Below, in pieces: positions 1 through 11,600 of a stretch of 64,000 nt of DNA. Every line of letters starts with the position of its first letter. Within the stretch, counting starts at the first letter, position 1. The position numbers were made by a program, and so were the translations under genes. Source of the DNA: Rostratula benghalensis (lineage: Eukaryota > Chordata > Aves > Charadriiformes > Rostratulidae). The notes under the pieces were generated by a model. That model was not told the origin of the DNA, searched no databases, and saw nothing but the letters and a program-made list of their open reading frames with translations. Location: positions 62,001-126,000 of the forward strand of contig VXAI01000021.1 in NCBI GenBank assembly GCA_013399305.1, written 5' to 3'.

Positions 1-460
1 AATCTGGTAGGACATTTTCATGATCTCTGTCTTCAACTGTTCATTGATTTAATCCAAATCTTTATTCTGCAGTTCTAATTGTTTGATTTTGTTTTCTTTG
101 TCTTTCCATGTGTTCCTGGCATCATCTAGTTCTCTGTGTAGACTAAGGTGCTCGAACAGCTTGCCCTGGCCTGCAGTTGCCTGTGCCCATCCTTCAAATC
201 TTCACTTTCTTTTAGTAAATTCTAATCTTCAATATCCAGCTCTGCTACTGTGTCTCTGAGGTGCCATCTTTGATTTTACAAGTTTTCATTTGTCAAAGAT
301 AGTTCATTAACCAGAGAGGTTTTCATGTTGGAGAAAGAAAGCGTGGACAAGGTGGCAGAACATTGCTGTGCTCTGAGAGATTCAGGCCTGCTCAAGCTTG
401 ATGTAGTGCAGATGTCACAATCCCGTGGTTCCCAGTTACTTGCTCCCACTGGCCAGCTGT
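1..460 (-). pseudogene. Decayed coiled-coil protein pseudogene fragment
   Basis: Read on the minus strand, this stretch gives a long, nearly continuous heptad-like protein rich in Leu, Glu, Lys, Asn and Gln, for example NLLKESEDLKDGHRQLQAR and then KENKIKQLELQNKDLD. The frame is broken by stops at plus-strand 276-278, 222-224 and 49-51, and by a frameshift between about 130 and 165. Absence of interrupting introns over about 450 bp suggests a processed copy or one large old exon. It runs off the left edge, so the other end is unseen. The parent gene is not identified; the layout (short acidic head, then alternating short helices) resembles several LINC/KASH or centrosomal coiled-coil proteins, but that is only a guess. 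The reading is directly visible; pseudogene status follows from the three stops plus the frameshift. Confidence 0.5.
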
Positions 461-3400
461 GGCTTGCAAGACGTTGTGATAAAAAATATCAAAAGGTGCT
501 ATCAAGAAAATTAAGAGCTTCAGAGTAACGTGCCTTCATTGGAAATTAGTTAAGAGTTTAAAAGTGAGCAGAAATAGATTCTTTTTCAAAACAGCTCAAT
601 GTTATCTGAGAGTGGTGGAAGGCACCATGCTAGGACTGATGGTTTTGGTATATTTACTGAATGAACGTTCAAAGAACTATTATGAATAGACCCCATTTTT
701 AGATGACATAGCATACTGTAGTGTTATGAAAACTAAGAAATTTAAAAGACACTGAGACTGATGCTGTAACAATAAGTACTTTTTTGATAGATAAGAAATA
801 CTGCATGTTAGAGCAATTTCAGCTCAGTTGTACACCAGATTCTTAGATAATGATCACCATTTAGGAGGCAAGCATGGAAATCATGGTGGATAGATCAATA
901 AAACAACAATCCCCATACCATTAGCAGCAGTGGGGTAAATCCATACTGGACAAAAAAATGATATGGTGAATGAAGATCTAGGGGGGCATTCTTGCAGCAA
1001 AACACCTCTTCTCCTGTGTACTTGACTCTCCCACTCATCTCCTGCTCCTATCCATGGCATCTGTTCCTTGGTTTTAATCCAGCCTAAGCCTGTGGTAGTG
1101 TACCCTTTTCTCCTGGTTGGCAGCATATTTTATCTATGCCTCTACTGTGGCTATTTTAAAGTCAAGGAGCAACCTAGAATAGCTGTATACAGCACTCAGT
1201 GTCATTGCTGTTCTCAGACTAGTTCCATCTTCACACACTCCAGTACCAGGACAAACAAAGTAGGCTGTATAGGGTTGTCTACCCTATTCTCAGTGGAGAT
1301 CTGCGGCACCTTTAGAGCATCTATGTGTCAGAATAAATAATGAGGTTTCCCAGTCCAGCTCATCAACCTTCAGAGTTTCTTTAGTGTGTCTGTCAGCAGT
1401 TCTTTTGCTTTGCTAATGAGTGTCCTTTCTGGGGCAGAGCCCACAGCTTCCATTAACTGGGCACACTTTCATACCAGATCCTTAATGTCGTGTGTTGTGC
1501 CTCCCCCAGTGCTCAACTCATCTGCTCCTGTTTGACACGACTTGTAACAGGCTGCGTGCATCCTTATGCCAAATGTCTCATTCTTCTTTCTGAATGACTC
1601 AAGTCCCCCAGTGACAACAAAAATACTGCGTTTGTCACAGTTTGTAAGTACTATGGGGAAAAAAAAAAAAAAGAAAGAAGAAGGAGAAGCAGGTATTTAT
1701 GAGAAAGAGGCTGGACAATACTGAAAGATTTTATTCAGCTGCAATATACCTTTTTTGTCGGAGTGCATTTAGGTAAGCTATATTACTGCCAAGCTTTTTT
1801 CCTCCCGCTCTTGTCTTCCACTTGTTGGCAATTTATCTCCCTGTTCTTTGAAACCAATTAGCAGGTATATGGCACTGCAGAACCAGCAACATGACTTTCC
1901 AAAGGATCTTCACTGTCTCTGCAGATTCTCCTTCACTACTGTTACATAATCTCCTGCTTCTGGATGAGTTATTCTTCCATTTTATGCTGTTCTAGCATGA
2001 AATTACAAAGCCCCATGCTGCAAATTAGATTTCTGTAGGGATATTAGGTGTATCAAGAAAGGTAATTCCAAGTGGCCTCAGAAAACTGCCCCTTTAAAAT
2101 ATCTCTTGGATGGGAGCATCCACTAATCTTGTAGGAAAAATGCGGAGAAGAGGCAAGAAAGATTTTGGTATGCTTTGCATTGTACAGTTTGAACTTGTTG
2201 GCCTCGTCTTCAGTGTGCAAAGTCCTCATTGTTTTTAATAAGTTTGGGACATAACGAGTCTGTGTATAGAGCAACTCACTTCTATTAAAAATCTTTTAAC
2301 ATTGTCCCTTTAAAACACACTTCACTAAGAACCAAAAAGGGGCAACAGAAAGAGATTCAGAAATGTGCAATGAATTTCTATGGAAGGAAAATCTTGTTAG
2401 GAGGATATGAGGTTATGTCCCAATTTATTTTAACCCATACAGAATTTGTTCATGATGAAAGTTCATGAAAGCAGCATTCCACCAGCTACATGATACCCAT
2501 GGGATACAAAAGAGAGTGATAGTCACTGGAAAACCCCACTGACGGCTCCTCATGTGGCTTCAGGCTACCTCTGGAAGACTCTGTGTGACTGTTTCAGAAG
2601 TGCAGCCTCCCTGCCTGTGTTCTATAGAGATGTAGGAGAGAAAGACAAACTGCTGTAGACAACAGTGTGGGAATATTCCTATTTGAGGAGCGTAAAAATG
2701 TTCAGCCTTCAAAATCAAAAAAGGTACTCTTTGGACCACTGTGACTTATCATAAAACTGGAGAAGAAATTCATCTATTGGTATTCATCAGACTGGAAGTA
2801 CAAAATTTTAGCTTTCTATTTGAAAGGAAGTTGGAAGGCCAAAAACGTATGCCACAGTCCAAGATGTCCTCCTGTATTTAAGGGAGTATTCAGAATGTTT
2901 TGGGTGTTTGGTGATGAGGAGGAATAAAATGCACAACAGAGAATTCCATGTTGAATAACACAGAAATACTCTGTAAGAGGTGAAAACATAAAGTCCTCAT
3001 ATATTTTAAACTCACTCCATATTCTACAAAATTACTGTTCGTGTCAAAAGGAAGTTGGTGAAGGATAGAAAAGAAGATTTGGCCTTAAGTTAATTTCATG
3101 CTCCCCTTGCTTTGGACTGATAAGCACCGAATTAACTTTGTGCTAATCAAGAGGTTAGAAAACATTATAGAGATGGATGATTTCTGCTGATTATGGTATA
3201 AAAAAATGTATTTATGACATTCAGACAATACAGGAGCAGATTTCTACTAAAATAGTTTTACGATATTTCCAACTTTTCATGCACTGAAGTAGAAAGTCAT
3301 GAGAAGCCTTTTCCTTCCCTTCCTTTTCCCTGTCTCCCCTACTGCCCTCCTCAGTGCTTCACCACTTCCATTCAGAGAACAGCAGGAGAGAGAATCAAAC

Positions 3401-5764
3401 CGAAAATCATGTTGTTCTGCTTTCCCTTTTATCATATTCAACACTTGACCCAAGCAATCAGGAAGCAATTAAAAGCTTCTGTTTCAACTCCCCATCCTGT
3501 TCAAATTCTTGCTCTTTTTTTTTTTTTTTTTTTTCTGAAACTGCTCTTTTAAAACCTTGCCAGTGTGTGTGAATGTGTGTGTGCGTGTACTTACAGACAT
3601 ATGTATGCCCTTGTTCTTTCTGTCAAATGATATTACAAAATGTATTTTCATTTTTAACAGGGTTCAGTCATCTTAGGAATAAACACGTCCTTTAACAAAA
3701 TCCTCAACCTTAATGCTTTTCAAAGTGTCTCTAATGATTTCTAATTTACTGACATTTTCCCTGAGCCCCTCATCAATTTAACTATTCAAATTGCTAACAC
3801 TGTTAATAATTCCTCTGTCTCCAGCAGACCCACTGCAGACCTTGAAATCCCTCTGCTGCCTCTGCAGACAAGAACACATCTGGTTGCGCATCCATACCAT
3901 GCTGGATCAGAGTATTTATTAGCCTGGCAGCAGTCTCATCACCACGCAGTATGATGATTAACGGCTTCATTTTCACCATTGCTATCCAGAAGGGCCTCTC
4001 ATGGGGCCATTTCCTCCCCTCACTTCTATCTTACAGTGATGTAATTCCACTTATTTCAGCACATGAAGAACAGCATGAGCACAAGGGTCTGTATTTCTAA
4101 GGGTTTGTGGGGAAGATTTTGAGAAACATTTGGAGATGCATGCCAAATTGCCTTCCATGCCTTTGAAAAAGCCCAGATGTCTGTACTTTGGGGGAGATTT
4201 GAAGGGGAAGCAGATGTAGGCTGACCTGTCTTCAGACAAAAGCCCAAATTTTCAAAATGGCCTGATGCATGCTCTGCTGGGGCTTTAGGGCTGAAGCTAC
4301 TGAAACAAGCTAGAAATGACCTTGCTGCACATCAGCTGAACTGTGCTAATTGCTCTTACCCTGTGGTACATAAAAAAGCATTTGGAAATGGCTCATCTGT
4401 CAGAGGCAGTTCAGGCCTTGGAATGTTTTGTATTCCTGTTTTCTAAACAAAGCTCCCTTGCAGAAGCAGCTTGTTAAGTGGCTCACCTCAAAATTTCGTG
4501 GACAGGAGTGCTTATATTTGCGGTGGTGCACATGCAGATAGCAAGTGATATGTGACAGTTTCCTAAGAGACCCTCTTCTTGTACATGCAGGATAAAGAGA
4601 TGAACTGTGTCTGCTGATGGTGCCACAGTCAGTGAAAATACCCAAACAAACTCAGACAAGGACCAGATGGTCTGCAGCAGATAGCCAGGAAGGCAGTTGC
4701 AAGGTAGCAGTGTTTCAGGGGAGAATCCCTTCAGAAGCGCAGGCCAGTAATTAGACGATGAGGAACTTGGTAAGGATTTCTGGAGTCTATGTCTTAACCA
4801 CAACCTTCCCAAGTAGGTAACCAAGTTACTTAAACCTTCCACAACTTGGTTTCCTTGTTTGTGAATTTGCAGTAAAGATACCCATCCTGGGTGATGTAAT
4901 TAGCTTACGCTTACAAAATTATTTGAGATTCTGCAAGGGATGTTACTGGCTACATGCAAGAAGTGTTTTTTGTATAGGACACCAGTGTTTGCTCCTTGAA
5001 AAACAATTTTGTTTCTGTTGAAAACAAGCTTAGAAACAGATCTAGGAAAATGACGGCAGAGTTAAGTTTCACATCTCCACATCTTCCTCTCCTGAGGAAG
5101 ATAAAAAACATTATTCTGTAGCCCTGATTACTTCCTACATGGACTTCAGTGTTCACAATGAGGCCCTATACACAAGCCTCTACATGGAACTAAATTAATC
5201 CCTTCCCATGTGACACTTATGCGTCATATTATATAGGAGTAATTGGAACAAAATTTGGTCCTCAATCAGACTTTTTATGAAAATACACAGACACTAATTG
5301 TGAACTTCAGGCCTAGATCAAAATCTAATAATATTCCCCCCCCCCAAAAAAAAAAAAAAAAAACCTAAGTAAAAGCAGATACACCTTCAACATCTATTAA
5401 GCAAGGCTCTGAGCTGTGAAAGAACTGCAAGTTGTGGAATAAAGAGTTTCACTGAGCTATTTTGATGTATTTAACTTCATTGCAAGGCTAGCGGTAAGTG
5501 GGGTTAGCAAGTGCAGCAAAACATTAGGGACAGCTAATTGTCCAGTAAAGGTGTGTGGGTTTTGCCACATGGGAGATTTGCTGCTTTGCTTGGGGCAAGA
5601 GAGCCCTTGGAGCAGCCAGCCTTGCTCCTCTGAATCTTTCAGATGGTGCTGACACTCTATTGCTGAGATGATCTGTCTCCCCATATGTGTTCATTTATAA
5701 TATTAAAAATAATTCCTGTGTGCATAAAGGCTGAGTGAAGAGGGAGACATTCTTGTCTTTTGAA
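461..5764. other. Intergenic stretch without recognised genes
   Basis: No exon, RNA gene or classified transposon was recognised. Small open frames on both strands are short, overlap one another and lack known motifs. Low-complexity tracts present are an A-run grading into GA at about 1661-1690, a T-run at about 3515-3534 followed by a TG-rich stretch (3562-3592), and a C-run joined to an A-run at about 5336-5363. The interval is otherwise AT-rich unique-looking sequence. Confidence 0.5.
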
Positions 5765-7120
5765 CCATTGTCTCTGGAGATTCACTACTTGTGACTGACC
5801 ACTACCTGGATTTAACTCTATTCACCCCAACTCTTTGGGCCTGGCCATCCAGCCAGTTTCACCCAGTGAAAAGTATGCCTGCCCAGGCCATGAGCAGCCA
5901 GTCTCTCTGGGAGAATGCTGTGGGAAACAGTGTCAAGAGCTTTATTTAAGTCCAGGTATACAATATCCACAGCCTTCCCCTCATCCACTAGGTGGGTCAC
6001 CTTGTCATAGAAGGAGATCAGATTAGTCAAGCAGGACCTGCCTTTCCTAGACCCATGCTGACTGGGCCTGATCATCTGGTTGTCCTGTATGTGCCGTGTG
6101 ATGGCACTTGAGGTGGTCTGCTCCATAGCCATTCCCAGCACCGAGGTCAGACCGACATGCCTGTAGTTCCCTGGATCATCCTTCTGGCCCTTCTTGTAGA
6201 TGGGCATCGCATTTGGTAACCTCCAGGTAACTGGGACCTCCCTATTTAGCCAGGTAAAGGTATGGAATTTACTGCTGCTGAAGAATGGAAACTGGCTTGT
6301 GGAGCATTTATGCCAGCTCCCTTGATACCCTTGGGTAGATCCTATCTGGTCCTATAGACTTGTGTGTGTCTAAGAGGCATAGCATTTCTCAAACAATTTC
6401 CCCTTGCATTATGGGGGCTTCATTCTACTCCCTTTCTTCCAGCTCAGGGGGCCGGGTACCCTGAGAACAATTGATTTTACTATTAAAGACTGCGACCAAG
6501 AAGACATGAAGTACCTAAGCCTTTTTCTCATCCTTTTTCGCTGTTTCCCTCTGTATCCAATAAAGTATGGAGATTCCCCTTACCTCTCCTTTTGTTGTCA
6601 ATCTATTTATAGAAACTTTTTTTTATTATCTTTTATAGTGGTAGCCAGATTAAGTTCTAGTTGGGCTTTAGCCTTTCTAATTTTCTCCTTGCATAGCCGC
6701 ACAATATCCCTGTAGTCTTCCAGAATTGCCTGCCTATTATTCCAAAGGTTATTAACTCCTTTTTTCCCCCGAGTTCCAGCCAAAGCTCTCTGTTCAGCCA
6801 GGCTTGTCTTCCTCCATGCCAGCTCATCTTTTGGTACACAGGGATGACCTGCTCCTGTGCCCCTAGGATTTCCTTCCTGAAGAATGTCCAGCCTTCCTGG
6901 ACCCCTTTGCCCTTCAGGACAACCACCCAAGGGACTCTGTCAACCAGTCCTTTAAACAGGCCAAAGTCTGTCCTCCAGAAATCCAAGGTGGCCTTTTGCT
7001 AACCCCCCTCCTTACTTTACTGTGAATTGAAAACTACCATTTCATGATCACTGTGCCTCAGATAGCATCCACCCATCACATCATCCACAAGCCCTTCTCT
7101 TTTTGCAAATAGGTCACTGC
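5765..7120 (-). mobile_element. CR1 LINE fragment (endonuclease end to RT motif A)
   Basis: Minus-strand translation gives a broken CR1 ORF2. From high to low coordinates it shows the end of the apurinic endonuclease domain (the SDHE signature near 7055), the post-endonuclease linker (DFGLFKGLVDRVPW near 6940; the RKAKAQLELNLA region near 6660), and then the start of the reverse transcriptase. The last part, from about 6207 down, includes KKGQKDDPGNYR, SQHGSRKGRSCLTNL and a motif-A-like YLDLNKALDTV that keeps the first catalytic Asp. The copy stops near 5765, before the catalytic [F/Y]ADD motif and before the 3' UTR. Several frameshifts separate the pieces, so it is dead. The portion above about 7100 aligns poorly and its end is approximate. 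This copy contains the RT region that is missing from the CR1 at 55563-57385. Confidence 0.9.
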
Positions 7121-8299
7121 ATGAATACCTAGGGAATATGTATTTCTCCCTGTTAAGATCAAAAAGACAGGGAGTGGAAGGATGAGGCAAGTAAGGTTGT
7201 GCTTCTAGTGGGTGTAGGCTACTCCACAAAAAGAACAAAGTAGCTTACTTCTCCAAGAAGCAGAGGTGGTTGCCTGGTGTTCAGACATTAGGCCGTGATG
7301 CATAAAATCATTCAGGTGATTGAGTTGGTTGTGGATCTTAGGATATATATGCATTAGGAAGGGCTAAGGGAACTTGTTTTTTTTAGTTTCACAAAGAGAA
7401 GGAAAAGAGGAGGTCTTATGGCTATCTGCAAGAACCTAATGGGAGGGTATAAAAGAAAAAATGCTCCCTATTCTCAAACTGGGAGGCAACAGCCCTGTCC
7501 CGTGGTGGTAAAAGGAGATGGGGACATTAGGTTACTAATGCCCAGCCATATGAGGTTTGTCTGAAAGAAGGTTGTACCTCTGTCTTCCTTTTCTGACAGC
7601 CATTCCTTGCAGATGTAGGGAAAGCACTCATTGGTCTTCCTGTGTTTGATTTCTATATTTCTGGAGAACTTTAAATCACCAAGTGGGGGCTTTTCAGCAG
7701 TTCACTTTCCCTTGCAGGCTATTTTCTCAATTCCCTTTAACCTTTGAGACCTTGTGCACTCAAGCTGTTTGCAACATCTACTTTATGCTATGTTCAGTTC
7801 AACTGATTCCGCATTTCAGGCTTCACAGCTCCTTGCTCGTATCCTGACTCAGGAGCCCACACCTTAAAACACATTCCTCCATACTATGACTGCAAGCAGG
7901 ACTTTTTTATTCTGTCTCTGGTCTACCTCTGGAACAGCTTAGTGTCTTGTCCTCATTCTTTTCACACCCCTTAAAATAACCTCGTGTTTTGTCTGTCTGT
8001 AAAATAGGACTAATAAGAACGACTTTAAGAAGTGGACTCTGCCTTGACATTAACAATCAGAAGAGTCCTTGTCATGATTAAGCAGCCTGAGCTATAAACA
8101 TACTGCTACCTGCACATGCCAGATGTATAACTAATAAATACAGTACGAGATCCTGCAGGATCTGTCTCCCTTAGAGACCACTTTGGTGACGTGAAATATC
8201 ATTGTGTAAACTTCAATGGAAAGGGAAAGAGAGCTCCAGTTCTCTTGCATATGACAGAAGTGACAATGGGACTTGAAGTTTAACAAGCCCAGTCTACAC
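7121..8299. other. Unannotated intergenic sequence
   Basis: No gene, RNA or classified repeat was recognised. The first 100 bases may still be a badly decayed part of the neighbouring CR1. Confidence 0.4.
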
Positions 8300-8660
8300 A
8301 GGAAACTAAAGTAATTCTAAATTAACATAACTAATTAGCAGCCTTGGATAACATAATTGCTGTGCAGAACTTCCCAGTTTTAGTTAGCATTCTGTATTAA
8401 CTACTCTGTAATTATTAAGGCACCATACTCAGCACTAGCAACTTAATTATCTTTAGTATTGCTCCAGTCTCAAGCTTGAATGCTGATGATTAATAAACCA
8501 CAATTATTTACATTGTAATTGTGGCATTTTAATTAAACTGAAAATGCACTTCGTTTGCTTTTTGCCACAGTGTTAATTTTTTAAATTAAGGTCAGATCTT
8601 TTGTCAAGCTTTTTTTATTTTGTTTTAATCTCTGATTGCAAGTTAGACTGATCTCTTGTC
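8300..8660. promoter_or_regulatory. TAAT-rich block, candidate conserved non-coding element
   Basis: About 360 bp contain a dense series of homeodomain-type cores: ATTA, TAATTAG, GTAATTATTAAG, TTAATTATC, GATTAATAA and TTTTAATTAAAC. In its middle lies a perfect inverted repeat, CCACAATTA (8498-8506) and TAATTGTGG (8516-8524), separated by 9 bases. No open frame or transposon similarity is visible. AT-rich DNA produces TAAT words by chance, so enhancer function is inference only; cross-species conservation would be the deciding evidence. Confidence 0.25.
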
Positions 8661-11600
8661 ATCTTAATAAAACATTGTGGCTGTTGGTGACAACCGGGGC
8701 TTGGGGTAACAAAACAGCTTCAAGAGCCTTGTTCTGGAGTTACGTAATCCCATGCTAATATGTTATTTTTATGATTCTTGAGTAACTTCAGTGTATGTAA
8801 ATCCCATTTAATTTTCTTTTAGAAATAGTCTTGGCAAGGGTCAATTTGTTATTACTTACATTATGACAATAGTCAGAAGGTCCTGTTGAGACCAAAGAAT
8901 ATACAGACCAACAAGGCCAAAAGTGCAAGGGGAAGTGTTGGCTTCCAAAAGTAAGATGATCTCCTCATTGTCACCTAATATGTTACTGCCAGAGCCAGGA
9001 ATAATGTTAAGGCCTCCCAGCACTTATTTTTGTGCTCTGCCTGCTAGATCACATTGCTCCTCACGTTAGCAAGTTTAGAAATGCCAAATGCATGGAGGCA
9101 GAGGCTTAGTCCCTATTTTCATAACAGGGTTCCTGGCCTTAGGAATAATTAAAGATTTTTAATGCATTTTTGTAAATCCTCTGACTGCAGAGGATTTTGT
9201 TCTGATTTACACTGGTATAAAATGGATCAGGCCCAAGATTAATAGCTTTCCTCATAGTGCTTGAGCACAGTAAGATTTGCTTTTATAGAGGAAGAATGAT
9301 TTCCCTGACATTACCTGGAGAAATTTACTATGAATTTGCAGCAAGTTCTGTCCCAGTTTTTGCCCTCTGAGAGACTCTCAGTGCTAGCCATTAGAAACTT
9401 TATAGGTAAGCTTCAGTTTATTTTTATATAGCCAGAATATAACTTAAGTCAAAATATTGATGTGTTTGCCTTCAGTGAAAATAGGGAGGAGAATTACCAA
9501 GTCCATTTCAGGGATTAGTCTTACTTGTGCTTGCTTTATTGCTGCATCTTCCATGTTACAGGACTAGAAGCCCAGAGGTGAAATGGCTGAACACTGGATC
9601 AAAAGCCAGGTTTTTGGGAGCACAGTGAGAGAGGATTTGTCAGGAGGTCTGACTGAAAGTCATGATAGACAGAAAATGAAGACTGGAAAAGATCCAGAGG
9701 AGAAAAATATCTGTCATCTTAGGAAAGAAACAGGTTATGGAAAGCAAAATGGTTTGGACTGGGCTACTGAAAAGAGAAGCAAGGAATTAGCGGTTTTCGG
9801 AAGCTGAAGAATGCCATGTAGGAAGCAAACATGGAAACTGAGAAGGGGGAAGAAAAGAAAATGTTATAATTGCAGTGCCACTTGAATGTGATCTGATACC
9901 TGGCCCGGGCAAATCCAATACATATGCATCCGCTCAGCCCAGCACAACAGTGAAACGACTGACTCCCAAGAGAGGGCAAACCAATTGCCTTTCCATAGAG
10001 ATAGTACAGCTATCTCTGGAGCTGTATGTTAAACACTTCAACTTGAACAGGTGAATAAGCTTTTAGTCTATAGGGAAGAAAAGTCTATGTCCACTATGCA
10101 GATTTATACATGTGTCCATTGTTTCTATCTTTTATAGAGGTCTAGTAAAAAGGTTAACCCCCACATCTTTTCCCCATATGGGAAGAAAGTAGGTCACTAA
10201 GGTGTACAAAAAAAAAGCATAACCCACAAAAGCTGATGCTAAAGCAGATCAACAGGTGACCAGAAATATAAGAGACTTTTGCCTTTTGTGAGCAAACTCA
10301 TACAAGCCTTTCCATCCACTTTCAAATTCCTCTTTGACATTGGAAAATCCTACTTTTTGAAGATGTAATTAGCACTAATTATAGGGCTGGATGCTTTTGT
10401 CATTTCATTCTTCTGCTGTAACTTCTGTAAAGCTGCTATGGACTTACATAAGCAAAAGAGGAGTCACAAAGCTCCCTACTCCAGGGATCACTTGCCTATT
10501 GTTTTTGTTGCAGATCTCTTAAACTCTGGAGATTATTCTTCAGTTACTTAAGCATTCTAGCTGAATTTCAAGACATTGTAATAATGAGTGGAGAGAGGAC
10601 AGGGGATTTCTAGGCATTAAGAGAAGCACTTTCATTTTATCCTGAAGTAGACATATAAAGTTAAGGATGGCAGCTTGATTCCTGAAGCTATTGCAGGCTT
10701 TGGGATTGACAGTATTTGCCAATTTAGTGAGGAGATAACAGAGCTGATTTACACCAGCTAAAGACTGGGTTAGATTCTCTAGTGCTGCACAGCCATCATA
10801 GAAGTGTCCTTTATGATGGGCTCATTAGCTTGGGAATATGTCCGTTGAATTCTACTGCTTAGAGAAAACAGAAGGATGCTAAAGCATTTCCCAGTCAGAT
10901 TTATTATCAATATTCTCATCTGTATTTGGTGAGAAGTGTGTGACTATCTCTTCCAGAGGTAGTCCCTGCCAGAGTAATCCCTTCTTCTATCACCTCAGGA
11001 TTACTTAGCTTCGTTACTTTACCTTAATGCCCCTGGGAAACTCAAGCCAAGGTACAATTCTAAGACCAATTTTCAAAGCAGCATCCTGACAAAATTACTA
11101 TTAAACCAATATTTCTTGGTCTGTATCAACTGCCACTAAGTTTCTAAATGGAATTTAAAATACTAGGATCAACCTGTAAATCCCTAAATTTATGGGATGT
11201 GGGTACCAGAGGGACTGCCTCTTGATCCTTTGCCGCTGTCCTGGCTGAGATTTCTAGGGGTGCTACAGTGAGAAAACTCTCACTATAAATCAGAGGTCAC
11301 AGTCAGAATGCTTTTCACAGGGATGGGGTAAGGGATAGAGATTCTTGGATAAGATCTGTATTTTGTAAAACAGAAAGGAATTGGTCAGTGCAATTTTACT
11401 ACAAATTCCATCTATCTGTGGTTCATAGGGTAGGAATGAACCTACCCTATGTCTCCTCTGGCTTTTATGAACTTATATCCATTCAGGTACTGCTATGTAC
11501 TTTGGGGCAAGAAGCAGAGTAATGCTTTTCTGGTGCAAAGCATTGTCACCTGACAAATTCCCATTTAGTTTTAGTGCCTCTAGATCAGACCTATTAAAAG

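Noticed and set aside
1661..1690. A-run as the tail of a processed pseudogene
   Set aside because: The preceding sequence shows no readable protein and the run grades into GA repeats, so a simple low-complexity tract is the better reading.
5818..6207. Open frame with reverse transcriptase motifs as a functional gene
   Set aside because: It is a truncated piece of a decayed CR1 element lacking the catalytic [F/Y]ADD motif, and was annotated as a mobile element instead.
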